In this document: positions 1 through 13,030 of the stretch, piece after piece
Numbering within the stretch: the stretch's first letter is position 1
How the letters are laid out: the number at the start of each line of letters is the position of its first letter
NCBI GenBank assembly: GCA_009929845.1
Contig: RZZM01000012.1
Coordinates: 1-34,221, forward strand
Direction of reading: 5' to 3'
Length of the DNA stretch: 34,221 nucleotides
DNA from: Spartobacteria bacterium
GTDB taxonomy: Bacteria > Verrucomicrobiota > Kiritimatiellia > RZYC01
The notes under the pieces: model-generated
Database searches by the model: none
What the model was told of the DNA's origin: nothing
Seen by the model: the letters and a program-made list of their open reading frames with translations, nothing else
Made by a program: the position numbers and the translations under genes

Positions 1-1341
1 CCACGGGCCATATCACCAGCCGAAAACACACCGGGTTGGCTGGTCATGTTCAGGGCGTCCACCCGAATGTTTCCCCGGGCGTCCTTTTCGAGCCCCAACT
101 GGTCAACCAGCCGGTTGGGTCCGGGACCGGTAAAGCCCATCGCCAGGAGTACCAATTCCGCATCCACCGTAAATTCCGTGCCGGGCCTGGCTTTGCAGCC
201 CATGCGCCCGTCGGCGCCTTTCTCCCATTCCACCTCGACACAGCGCAACCCGGTTAGCCTGCCGTCACGGCCCAGGCATTCCGTGGTATTGACGCACCAC
301 CGCCGTTCGCCGCCTTCTTTGTGGCTGCTGGATTCACGCAGCATGAGCGGCCATTCCGGCCAGGGGGTGCTTGCCGAACGGGTTTCCGGCGGTTTGGGCA
401 TGATCTCAAACTGGTACACCTTTTTGGCGCCCTGGCGCAGGGCTGTACCCAGGCAGTCCGAGCCGGTATCACCGCCGCCGATCACTACCACATTTTTGCC
501 TTCGGCGGAAATCTCTCCGGCTGGATCGATCGTCTCACCGCCCACCCGCATATTCTGCTGCACCAGGAAATCCATCGCAAAATGGATTCCGTCCAACTCA
601 CGCCCCGGCACGGTCAGATCACGCGGCGCCTGGGCGCCGCCCGTCAGCAATATCCCTTCAAACCGATTCTGGATGTACCGCAACGAGATATCTTCACCGA
701 CCCGCACGCCGGTTTCAAAAACGACGCCTTCGTCCTTCATCAACTGCACGCGGCGTTCCACTACCCATTTTTCGAGTTTAAATTCGGGGATACCATAGCG
801 CAGCAGTCCGCCGGGGTACTTGTTGTTTTCATAGACCACCACGGGGAACCCCGCGCGATTGAGTACGAACGCGGCGGCCAAACCTGCCGGCCCGGAACCA
901 ATGATGGCCATAGGTTCCGCACGCCGTTCCTTCGGCGGTTCCGGCACGAGGTAACCGCGTTGGAAGCCTTTTCCCACAACCGCCAGTTCGATCTGCCGGA
1001 TGGTTACCGGATCGTCATTGATCCCGAGTACACAGGAGCCTTCACAGGGCGCGGGACAGATGCGTCCCGTAAATTCCGGAAACGGATTCGTATACAGGAG
1101 GATATCCAGCGCTTCCTTCCAACGCTTATTGCGGACATGATCATTGAATTCGGGAATCACGTTAAGCAGTGGACAGCCGCACCCGTGGCAGAACGGTATG
1201 CCGCAATTCATACAGCGCATCGCCTGCTGATAGATATCGTCATCGGTCGCCATCAGTTCAACCGCCTTGAAATCCTGCAGCCGCTGTTCCTTCGGACGAT
1301 AGCCCGGTTCTTTTCGTTTATACGTTAAAAATCCTCGTTCA

Positions 1342-1349
<8 letters not shown>
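1..1349 (-). CDS. gltD: Glutamate synthase small (beta) subunit, 3' end cut by window edge
   Basis: This is the NADPH-oxidising flavoprotein subunit of glutamate synthase, which passes electrons to GltB for reductive transfer of glutamine amide nitrogen to 2-oxoglutarate. It is missing from the ORF track because it runs off the left edge; I read it on the minus strand. About 449 codons are present, against roughly 480-490 in the family, so only the C-terminal tail is missing. N-terminal Cys clusters for 4Fe-4S centres are visible (CMNCGIPFCHGCGC near residue 46; CPAPCEGSC near 98). Next come a FAD-type Rossmann motif (IIGSGPAGLAAA, about 144) and an NADPH-type motif (VVIGGGDTGSDC, about 285). 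The ATG lies inside the end of gltB (ATGACTGA, 8-bp overlap), implying translational coupling. Confidence 0.96.
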
Positions 1350-5901
<4,552 letters not shown>

Positions 5902-5933
5902 GTGCTTACCTTACTTCACCAGAGAATTCAGCA

Positions 5934-5963
5934 GCGCTCCCGGACACAAGTGCCCGGGAGCGC
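5934..5963 (-). terminator. GC-rich stem-loop between glnN and gltB
   Basis: A perfect 10-bp stem (GCGCTCCCGG / CCGGGAGCGC) extends by three more pairs past one mismatch and lies in the 98-bp glnN-gltB gap. No U-tract follows it on the minus strand. It may be a partial terminator, attenuator or RNA-stability element rather than a strong intrinsic terminator. Confidence 0.45.
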
Positions 5964-5999
5964 GCATTATAGTACTATCATACAGGGCGCTGCGTTCAC

Positions 6000-8102
6000 T
6001 CAGCTCATAAACATCATTTCCGCGTAGGAGGCCAGCGGCCACATATCGTATGGCACCTGCGTTTCCAGATGGTCCACCGCTTCGCGCAGTGTCAACATCG
6101 CCGCGAGCATATCGTCCGTGGACTTCTTTTCAAGCTGGGATTCGAGTTCCTTGATCCCGGCGAAGATCGCCTCGGTCGTGTCACACAGGTCGGCCAGCAG
6201 TTCCTTGCTTCCGGTCATTTCTTTTCCGGCCACGCTGCTTACGGCATCAATGCTGGCGGCCACATCCTGTTGGTAGGCCATCGCCACGGGCACAATCATC
6301 GTCCGCGCGATGTTCAGCGCGCACCGCGTCTCGATAGCGATTACTTCCTCGTATTCCTCGCGGTAGATTTCGTAACGCGATTGCAGTTCGCGCTTCGAAA
6401 GCACCTTGTAGCGCTCGAAGAGTTCAATCGTCTCATCCTTGAGCAGGTAGGCCAGCGCGGCGGGCGTTTTCTTGAGATTGAGCAGCCCACGTTTTTCGGC
6501 CTCGTCCACCCATTCCTGCCGGTAGTTGTCGCCATTGAACAGTACGCGTTTGTGCTTGATGATGATATCCTGCAGGATCGGCTGCAAGGCCTCGCCCAGC
6601 TCCTTGCCGGCGGCCACTTCCGCCTCGAGGGCCGTGCAGATTTCATCCATCGCCGACGCCACAATGGTATTGAGCACCACATTGGCCCCGGCGCAGCTCT
6701 GGTTCGAGCCGACCGCGCGGAATTCAAACTTGTTGCCCGTGAAGGCAAAAGGCGAGGTCCGGTTACGGTCCGTCGCGTCGCGCGGCAGTTCCGGCAGGGA
6801 GGAGACGCCGATTAGAATGGAACCGCCCGACTTGGAACTGGTGGCCTTGCCCTTTTCGATCTGTTCGACCACATCATAAAGCTGTTCGCCCAGGAAGATG
6901 GAGATGATCGCCGGCGGTGCTTCATTGGCGCCCAGGCGATGATCGTTTCCGGCCGTCGCGACTGTCGCGCGCAACAATCCGGCATAGGTATCCACCGCCT
7001 TGATCAACGCGCAAATGATCGTCATGAACTTCGCGTTTTCGTGGGGGCTGTTGCCCGGGGTCAGCCAATTCTTACCGTCCGGACCGGCAATCGCCCAGTT
7101 GTTGTGCTTGCCGGAACCGTTCACGCCCGCAAAGGGCTTTTCGTGCAGCAGACAGACCAGGCCATGCCGGTCGGCGACTTCACGCAGCACCTCCATCGTG
7201 ATCATGTTGTGGTCCACCGCGAGGTTCAACTCCTCAAACATCGGGGCGATTTCAAATTGTGCCGGACAAACCTCGTTGTGCCGCGTCTTCGCGGGAACAC
7301 CCAGACGCCACAATTCGTGGTCCAACTCCGCCATGAACGCCATCACACGGCTTTTGATCGCGCCGAAATAATGATCGTCCAACTGCTGGTGCTTCGCCGG
7401 CTTCATGCCGAAAAGCGTCCGTCCGGTCTGCATCAGGTCCAACCGGCTTTCATAGAACCGCTTGTCGATCAGAAAATACTCCTGCTCCGCGCCCATCGTG
7501 GCCACCGCGCGACCGCCCCCCTCGATACCGAACAGTTTGCCCAGGCGGCAAATCTGTTTGGATACCGCGTCCATGGAACGTAGCAACGGCGTTTTCTTGT
7601 CCAGCGCTTCGCCATTGTACCCGCAGAAGATGGTTGGGATACAGAGGGTCGCCGACCCGCCAAAGTCCTTGATGAACGCCGGACTGGTCGGGTCCCACCC
7701 GGTATATCCGCGCGCCTCAAACGTCGCGCGCAGCCCGCCGGAAGGAAAACTCGACGCATCCGGTTCCCCCTTGATCAGCTCGCTGCTGGAGAACTGGTAG
7801 ATGGCGCCGCCCTCCCGGTCCGGCATCAGAAAAGAGTCATGCTTCTCCGCCGTCGCGCCCGTCAACGGCTGGAACCAATGCGTGTAATGGGTCGCCCCTT
7901 TGCTGAGCGCCCAGGTCTTCATCGCCTCGGCCACCTCTTCAGCAATACTCGCATCCAGCATGTCCCCGTTGCGTATCGTCGCCGCCAGCGACCGGTACGC
8001 CGGTTCGTTCAGGTAATTGCGCATGACCTTCAAACTAAAGACATTTTCACCAAAAATCGACGCGGCATCATCGCCCGTCATCTGTTTATGTGTCGCACTC
8101 AT
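6000..8102 (-). CDS. glnN: Type III glutamine synthetase
   Basis: This ATP-dependent enzyme makes glutamine from glutamate and ammonia in the cytoplasm. At 700 aa it fits the GSIII (GlnN) family and is much longer than GSI (about 470 aa). Diagnostic segments are the N-terminal GSIII region (MRNYLNEPAYRSLAATIRNG), the active-site loop FAGVNGSGKHNNWAIAG and the GSIII-type NDHRLGANEAPPAIIS, followed by the long GSIII C-terminal extension. The ATG follows AAAGGAAGTACG. The gene sits directly upstream of gltBD, so both halves of the GS-GOGAT cycle are adjacent. A near-perfect sigma-54 promoter precedes it by about 70 bp, indicating activation by a nitrogen-responsive enhancer-binding protein. That activator gene is not in the window. 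Confidence 0.97.
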   Translation of the reverse strand: MSATHKQMTGDDAASIFGENVFSLKVMRNYLNEPAYRSLAATIRNGDMLDASIAEEVAEAMKTWALSKGATHYTHWFQPLTGATAEKHDSFLMPDREGGAIYQFSSSELIKGEPDASSFPSGGLRATFEARGYTGWDPTSPAFIKDFGGSATLCIPTIFCGYNGEALDKKTPLLRSMDAVSKQICRLGKLFGIEGGGRAVATMGAEQEYFLIDKRFYESRLDLMQTGRTLFGMKPAKHQQLDDHYFGAIKSRVMAFMAELDHELWRLGVPAKTRHNEVCPAQFEIAPMFEELNLAVDHNMITMEVLREVADRHGLVCLLHEKPFAGVNGSGKHNNWAIAGPDGKNWLTPGNSPHENAKFMTIICALIKAVDTYAGLLRATVATAGNDHRLGANEAPPAIISIFLGEQLYDVVEQIEKGKATSSKSGGSILIGVSSLPELPRDATDRNRTSPFAFTGNKFEFRAVGSNQSCAGANVVLNTIVASAMDEICTALEAEVAAGKELGEALQPILQDIIIKHKRVLFNGDNYRQEWVDEAEKRGLLNLKKTPAALAYLLKDETIELFERYKVLSKRELQSRYEIYREEYEEVIAIETRCALNIARTMIVPVAMAYQQDVAASIDAVSSVAGKEMTGSKELLADLCDTTEAIFAGIKELESQLEKKSTDDMLAAMLTLREAVDHLETQVPYDMWPLASYAEMMFMS

Positions 8103-8172
8103 CGTACTTCCTTTCTGTTATTACAAATCTGTCCAGTCCGCCTACGGCTTCTATATCAGCAGTACACTTACA

Positions 8173-8189
8173 TGCAAACACCGTGCCAA
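8173..8189 (-). promoter_or_regulatory. Sigma-54 (-24/-12) promoter of glnN
   Basis: The minus strand reads TTGGCACG, four bases, then TTGCA. This matches the sigma-54 consensus TGGCACG-N4-TTGCW at every defined position, with the invariant GG and GC correctly spaced. The predicted transcription start is near 8162, giving a leader of about 60 nt before the glnN ATG. The surroundings are strongly AT-rich, unlike the flanking genes. Confidence 0.85.
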
Positions 8190-8258
8190 CTTTTTATAAA
8201 AATATTTAAATGTTTGCATAGCAACATAATATAAATTCCACGCCAGAAGATTACCGCT

Positions 8259-8289
8259 TTTACGGCAAGCCGTAAATACATTTTTGTAT
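8259..8289. promoter_or_regulatory. Two adjacent dyads upstream of the glnN sigma-54 promoter
   Basis: TTTACGGC-AA-GCCGTAAA (8259-8276) is a perfect 8+8 dyad. ATACA-TTTT-TGTAT (8276-8289) directly adjoins it. They lie about 70-100 bp upstream of the -24 element, where enhancer-binding-protein sites typically sit. Neither matches the classical NtrC site, so the binding factor is unknown. Confidence 0.45.
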
Positions 8290-8359
8290 GTTTCTGCCCG
8301 ATATACCTACAAAATTGGCAAATTCTCAATAACATTTCCATCTGATCGGGTATGTCGTA

Positions 8360-8560
8360 TCCTCTGCGGTTGGGGTGACCGGGGCTCTGACGGGGAGGAA
8401 GCTGGAAATTATCAAGCCGCTCAAGCTTGAGCAGCATCGCCCGCGCAGCCATGTCCTTCACACGCCCCTTCTCGTTACGCCAGCCCCATCGCTCGCACAG
8501 CTCCCATAAGCCCAATGTCCAATGCCGTAACACAACGCCCTTGTATGTGGCGGAGGCCAT
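8360..8560 (-). pseudogene. Relic of a DUF4338 / DruA-like gene
   Basis: The minus-strand frame from the ATG at 8560 encodes LWELCERWGWRN, then VKDMAARAMLLKLE, then FQLPPRQ. This is the characteristic N-terminal signature of DUF4338 proteins (the Druantia DruA family), where 'LC..W.W...NG..KDMACR.LLLKL...G...LPPR' is typical. Intact members run to several hundred residues. Here about 67 codons are recognisable. The usual segment between the YKG start and LCERW is shortened, and after about 8360 the frame loses all resemblance and runs into the AT-rich glnN promoter region. The ORF-track entry 8168-8656 contains this relic but is not a functional gene. The family assignment is from memory of the motif. 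Confidence 0.6.
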
Positions 8561-8662
8561 AATGAGAATTGCTGGGGATAAAACTTGACGCCTCCACAAG
8601 GAAATATTACACGAAAAAATGGCGACACGCGGCAAAAGGCCAGTGCACAGGGACAAGGAATT

Positions 8663-9748
8663 ATGACAGAAGATTTACAATCGGCGCGGCGCACGCGCCT
8701 GCGACAGAAAATATTGCTTTGCATTGCCAGCATCTTGTTGGTGCTTTTCATGGCGATACTACTGGGTGAATTGTACTGCCGGAACCGGTATGGAATGCTC
8801 AACGACATCCTCAATGGACAGGCAAATAAAGGGGATTACTTTATGTATGACTCCGAACTGGGATGGAAGGGCAGACCGAATGTCTCGGGTTTGCATGTTA
8901 GCGGATCGCATATAACGCATAATGACAGGGGATATCGTGACACACCCTGGGATATTGACACAACGAAGAAAAGGGTGCTGTTGTTGGGCGACTCTAATAT
9001 GTGGGGGTATGGGGTCGAGGATGATGAGCATCCCGCGGCATTGCTGAATGAAAAGCCCCCCCATATACGCTGGTTTAATGCCGGAATGAACGGATACGGG
9101 ACGGATCAGCAATACCTCACATTCTTGCGGATTGCCCCGGAACTGAAACCGGATTGGACAGTGTTGGTTGTATGCGGAAATGATCGGAAAGAGAATCAGC
9201 ACCGACGGATCCGGGGCTATGACAAACCCTATTTTTCAATTAATGAAGGCGCGCTTGTGTTATCCAACGTCCCGGTGCCCAAACCGGAAATTGACCACGA
9301 TCTGCCCCTAGCAACCCGGGCGTTCAAGAAAGTCCACTCCTATCTGCTATATCATATCGCACAGGCGATTGACAGCCGCGCCAATACAGAAGCAAACCAG
9401 CTTGTTCGGGATACAGAAGACCCGACCGAGTTGATCGTCAAGGCGTTATATGATGCCGCCGAAGGACGGTTGCTGGTCTGCCCCATGGTGGCGGACCGGC
9501 AACTGCTCGGTTTCTGCCGTGAAGCCGGCATCCCTGTTGCGGATATGAGCGCGACGGACGCCGCGCAACCAGGACCGCTGCAGTATCCGGGAGGCGCCCC
9601 GAAGCACGGGCACTGGACCCCGGAAGGGAATCGGGTGGCTGCGGAATTCATTTTTTCTTCACTACGCCCTTATCTGTTCAGTGAAGATGCCGATACAGAT
9701 AAACCCGCCGGTACAGATCATACAGATCGTAAAACCCCTCCACTTTAA
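8663..9748 (+). CDS. Membrane-anchored SGNH/GDSL-family hydrolase
   Basis: This 361-aa protein has one N-terminal membrane helix (about residues 17-36, ILLCIASILLVLFMAILLGE) and would present its catalytic domain outside the cytoplasm. The SGNH nucleophile motif is RVLLLGDSNMWGYG (Ser111). An oxyanion Gly/Asn block lies near NAGMNGYG, a further Asn in VVVCGNDRKEN, and the C-terminal His block is KHGHWTPEGN (about 314-323). In glycan clusters such proteins often add or remove acyl groups on polysaccharide; that role here is inference. The ATG at 8663 follows AAGGAA and is preferred over the ORF-track start at 8585. It is the only plus-strand gene of the cluster and overlaps the convergent deacetylase by 71 bp. 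Confidence 0.8.
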   Translation: MTEDLQSARRTRLRQKILLCIASILLVLFMAILLGELYCRNRYGMLNDILNGQANKGDYFMYDSELGWKGRPNVSGLHVSGSHITHNDRGYRDTPWDIDTTKKRVLLLGDSNMWGYGVEDDEHPAALLNEKPPHIRWFNAGMNGYGTDQQYLTFLRIAPELKPDWTVLVVCGNDRKENQHRRIRGYDKPYFSINEGALVLSNVPVPKPEIDHDLPLATRAFKKVHSYLLYHIAQAIDSRANTEANQLVRDTEDPTELIVKALYDAAEGRLLVCPMVADRQLLGFCREAGIPVADMSATDAAQPGPLQYPGGAPKHGHWTPEGNRVAAEFIFSSLRPYLFSEDADTDKPAGTDHTDRKTPPL

Positions 9749-10568
9749 GGGCAAAATTCGTCCCTGCGTCCTTTTCGTAGACGGTCAGTCGTGGAAGCGA
9801 AAAAAGGTTTTCGCTTTTTCGAATAGAGCGGGCGGCGGTAGTCATCGCCGTGTGCAATCCAGCGGCTTGACACAACGCCATGTCCCGCTCAGTAAAGTCT
9901 TTCTTTGCGCCATACGGGTAAGAAAAGTGGGTTACGGACCGTTCAATAACCGACACAAGCGCACGTATGGAATCGCGAATCTCTGCATCAGCGGTCTCCG
10001 CGGGCAGGCGCGCAAGTCGTTGATGCGTGACCGTATGCGCCCCTATGCTCATTCCCTCCGTCGCTGCGAGTTCTTTAATCTGCGCAGAAGACATAGGCAT
10101 ATAATACTTAACGGCGGTTGATTTGTCGCACGTGATCCAGGGAAAGGGCGTCGCCGAGTCAATATAGGCGGTTGAAATGAATATACAAGCCTTGAGCCCT
10201 GCGTCCCGCAGAATGGGCAGGGCATACTCATACGTGTTCCGATAGCCGTCATCGAAGGTCAATAAGACCTTCTTTCGTGAAGACGGAGTGCGGATCACCT
10301 GCGCTATATCCTCTGGGCTGATGGTCTCATACCCATTGTCAACCAGCCAACGCATCTGCGCCCTGAATATATTCAGCGTAATATTAAAACGGCCATTGTG
10401 CTCCGTTGCGGGATCAGGACAGATACTGTGGTAGAGCAATATTGTTAACCGCGGGCGAGGGAGAGGAAGCCGTGCGACCCATTGAGCCCACATCCCATAA
10501 CTCGGGTAAGGCCGGAAGAAATCAGGATTCCGCCTTGCCCCTTCCCGATCAGGTCGCGTTTTCACCAC
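9678..10568 (-). CDS. Polysaccharide deacetylase (NodB-homology, CE4)
   Basis: The 296-aa protein carries the NodB motifs: TFDDGYRN (Asp106/Asp107, base and metal ligand), HTVTH (H178, H182, metal ligands) and FSYPYG. The family removes N- or O-linked acetyl groups from polymers such as poly-GlcNAc, chitin oligomers or peptidoglycan using a divalent metal. No signal peptide is visible, so it may act in the cytoplasm on lipid-linked intermediates or cross by another route. It starts at the first of two GTG codons, seven bases after AGGAGG. It lies 56 bp behind the methyltransferase and probably shares its transcript. The exact substrate cannot be read from the sequence. Confidence 0.88.
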   Translation of the reverse strand: MVKTRPDREGARRNPDFFRPYPSYGMWAQWVARLPLPRPRLTILLYHSICPDPATEHNGRFNITLNIFRAQMRWLVDNGYETISPEDIAQVIRTPSSRKKVLLTFDDGYRNTYEYALPILRDAGLKACIFISTAYIDSATPFPWITCDKSTAVKYYMPMSSAQIKELAATEGMSIGAHTVTHQRLARLPAETADAEIRDSIRALVSVIERSVTHFSYPYGAKKDFTERDMALCQAAGLHTAMTTAARSIRKSENLFSLPRLTVYEKDAGTNFALKVEGFYDLYDLYRRVYLYRHLH

Positions 10569-10624
10569 TATAAGGCCTCCTGTTTATGCCCGAATGCTGC
10601 ATCGCTGAACGAGTAAAACGCCCG

Positions 10625-11449
10625 TTATGCATCCATGGATTTCACGACCTTGACAATGTAGCCTGAGGCCATAAACATGGACATGCTGCTCCGGTGCAAT
10701 TTCTCCAGCTTTACCGCCATCTGTGTCCCTTTCCCGCCCAACAGGTATTCGAAAGGCGCAGGAAGAATGTAGTAATGGAAGTAGGCCTGGGCCACTTTTT
10801 TAAAGCCGATGGCCGCAAGCGTCCGGCAAAAGGCGTTGGGGGCATGTTTCTTATACCAGATGCCATCCCGGAACTTCTTGTCGAGATATGCCTTCCCTCC
10901 ATACAATCCAAATTTCGCCAACATCGCTCGTATGTTTTTGCGCAGTGGAATGAATGCATCCCATAAGCGAAACAAGCACATTTTATTGCGGATTGAGATA
11001 ACCAGTGTGCCGCCAGGCTTGAGAACCCGCCATAACTCCGACAGTGCCTTGTCATCTTCCCTGAGATACTCGACAACGCCTATGCAGGCAAGGGAGTCAA
11101 ACTGATGGTCCTCAAAGGGAAGCTTCTCTATGTCCCCCTGAAGAAAATGTGGTTGCGAGGCGTCAAGTCCTGCGTCCGAAATATTCTTTTTCGCTCGCTC
11201 CAGCATCTCTGGAGAAATATCCATACCTGTAATATCCCAGCCCTTTTTCAACAAAGGTATAATCGTGTATCCGGGGCCACAACCCACATCAAGATGCTTG
11301 CAGGGTCCATCCCCCAGCATCTCGATAATATAGCGCAAACGGTATTCTTGCATGGGATAATGCTTCATATCGTGCCGCTGATGCTCGTATGTCGGCGCTT
11401 CACATGTCCAAAATTCCGCTAAGCCATCCGGATTAAGTGGTTTACTCAT
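10625..11449 (-). CDS. Class I SAM-dependent methyltransferase
   Basis: The 274-aa protein has the SAM-binding motif I HLDVGCGPGYT (about 52-62), an acidic motif II GMDISPEML, and the post-motif SLACIGVVEYL. The C-terminal half is basic with several aromatic stretches, which suggests a lipid or lipid-linked substrate. I choose the ATG at 11449, preceded by AAAGGAAACAGGCACC, over the ORF-track start at 11479, which has no ribosome site. A TTGACA promoter lies just upstream, so this gene and the deacetylase may form their own unit. The context suggests modification of a sugar or carrier lipid, but the methyl acceptor is unknown. Confidence 0.85.
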   Translation of the reverse strand: MSKPLNPDGLAEFWTCEAPTYEHQRHDMKHYPMQEYRLRYIIEMLGDGPCKHLDVGCGPGYTIIPLLKKGWDITGMDISPEMLERAKKNISDAGLDASQPHFLQGDIEKLPFEDHQFDSLACIGVVEYLREDDKALSELWRVLKPGGTLVISIRNKMCLFRLWDAFIPLRKNIRAMLAKFGLYGGKAYLDKKFRDGIWYKKHAPNAFCRTLAAIGFKKVAQAYFHYYILPAPFEYLLGGKGTQMAVKLEKLHRSSMSMFMASGYIVKVVKSMDA

Positions 11450-11501
11450 GGTGCCTGTTTCCTTTCGTCTTTTCGTCAAAAATGTGCCTTTCGTGCGGGG
11501 G

Positions 11502-11529
11502 AGTCTATCGGTGAAGGGGGAAATGTCAA
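11502..11529 (-). promoter_or_regulatory. Candidate sigma-70-type promoter for the methyltransferase gene
   Basis: The minus strand reads TTGACA, a 16-bp spacer, then TAGACT in the 96-bp gap after the flippase gene. The -35 hexamer is perfect and the -10 matches four of six positions. Confidence 0.45.
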
Positions 11530-11545
11530 ATCTTGTTGTCGACTT

Positions 11546-13030
11546 TTATTTGCCCCGCCTGATCGCCTTCAATTCATTAATGGTCCACAGGCGGACCAGC
11601 AATCCGCATGCAAGAAAGGCCAAACACGCCAACGGCAATTCCACCAGTGAAAAGTGTCCGATTGCCCGACGCATCAACAGGGCCGTCCCCGCCATCGCCA
11701 GTGCGCTTACCGCCAGGCGACCAATGCGCAGTTCCGCCAGCTTGAAGTACGGGAGCAGACGACTCATTGCCATCGTGCATGTCAACAGGGCCACATAGGA
11801 TACCGTGGTCGCCAGGGCCGCGCCCTCAATGCCCATTTGCCTGACCAACACAACATTCAGAAAAAGATTGAGTACAGATGCCGCCAGGATGGAATTACCG
11901 ACGCGCAGAGTTTTTCCGTCCAGCGAAATGGCAAATTGGAAAATACTGGTGAAAGCAATAACCGGCACAACCGGCGCCATGACCGGAAATACAACGGAGG
12001 AATGGCTGAAGGAGCTGCCGGCAAGTATCTCCACGATATCCTTGCCCCACAGCAACAGTCCGACCATCAGCGGAATACTGGTCAATAGCGAAAGACGCAG
12101 CGTCATATGAAAATGCTCGGAGGCTTTGCCCGTACACCCCGGTTGCCCCCGCGTCACATTCGCATTCCAGGCTTCAGAGATGTGCGGCAACATGAACTCC
12201 AGGAAGTAACTGGTTTCCGCGGCAAAAAACACCAGCGTGGCGGCCACGGTGTAAAGCGCCACCTCTTCGGCGCCAATAACGGCCAGGATCACAAAGCGGT
12301 CGGCCAGCCGGAACAGCGCCAGCGCAAAATAACGCGGCAGCATGGGTACCCCATAGCGCAATCCGTCACGCATAACCTGTAGGCGCGGGGTGGCGAAAAT
12401 GCTCTTCCCGATTTTGACCATTACGATCCATGCGGTTAACCCAAGCGTAATAGCCAATCCCAGGACCCAGAGCCAGGCCATCATCTCCACGCTGTTGTTC
12501 CCCAAAAGAATGACCGGCAGGGCCAGGAACAACCACAGGCAGGTCATGGAAAAATTCAATACCCGGTACCGGACAAATTCACCCACCGCCAGAATATAGC
12601 CCTGCCCCAGATTGGCCAACGCGTACAGCAGGATGTACACCGCTCCGCTCAGAATGAGCAGGGACGAAAAATCGGCGGTAAGGCTTGGGACCGTATGTCC
12701 GGCGACCACAAAAGCCACTCCGATCAGAGCGCTCACGGACAGGGTCAACACAAAACAGGATACCAGGTACCCCCCCTGCTCGTCTTTTGTTTTGCCGGGC
12801 AGGACATAGATCAGGAACTGACGCAATCCCAGCGCGCCCACAAATCCCAACGACGCGGCAGCGATGCTCAACAAACTGAACAGTCCATAATCCGCCTTCG
12901 CGAGCGAACGGGTAAGAATGGCCATCCGTACCGGGGCAATGAGTACAGTCAGCAAGACAAACCCCATCGATATCCACCCCTGCAGGGCGATTCTGCTGCT
13001 GCTCGATTTTTCTTCCGAATCGTCTGTCAT
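11546..13030 (-). CDS. Oligosaccharide flippase (Wzx/MOP superfamily)
   Basis: The 494-aa, very hydrophobic protein has about a dozen predicted membrane helices. It starts with the GWISMGFVLLTVLIAPVRMAILTRSL and ADYGLFSLL segments typical of polysaccharide transport proteins of the MOP superfamily. It would move undecaprenyl-linked glycan units across the inner membrane. A short cytoplasmic acidic/serine N-terminus (MTDDSEEKSSSSR) precedes helix 1. Its ATG overlaps the stop of the upstream glycosyltransferase (ATGA, 13027-13030), so the two are translationally coupled. No Wzy polymerase is clearly recognisable in the window, so the export route is not settled. Confidence 0.88.
   Translation of the reverse strand: MTDDSEEKSSSSRIALQGWISMGFVLLTVLIAPVRMAILTRSLAKADYGLFSLLSIAAASLGFVGALGLRQFLIYVLPGKTKDEQGGYLVSCFVLTLSVSALIGVAFVVAGHTVPSLTADFSSLLILSGAVYILLYALANLGQGYILAVGEFVRYRVLNFSMTCLWLFLALPVILLGNNSVEMMAWLWVLGLAITLGLTAWIVMVKIGKSIFATPRLQVMRDGLRYGVPMLPRYFALALFRLADRFVILAVIGAEEVALYTVAATLVFFAAETSYFLEFMLPHISEAWNANVTRGQPGCTGKASEHFHMTLRLSLLTSIPLMVGLLLWGKDIVEILAGSSFSHSSVVFPVMAPVVPVIAFTSIFQFAISLDGKTLRVGNSILAASVLNLFLNVVLVRQMGIEGAALATTVSYVALLTCTMAMSRLLPYFKLAELRIGRLAVSALAMAGTALLMRRAIGHFSLVELPLACLAFLACGLLVRLWTINELKAIRRGK

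Noticed and set aside
8168-8656. 162-aa minus-strand ORF as an intact gene
   Set aside because: Only about 67 residues resemble DUF4338; the remainder translates promoter DNA and there is no ribosome site at either start.
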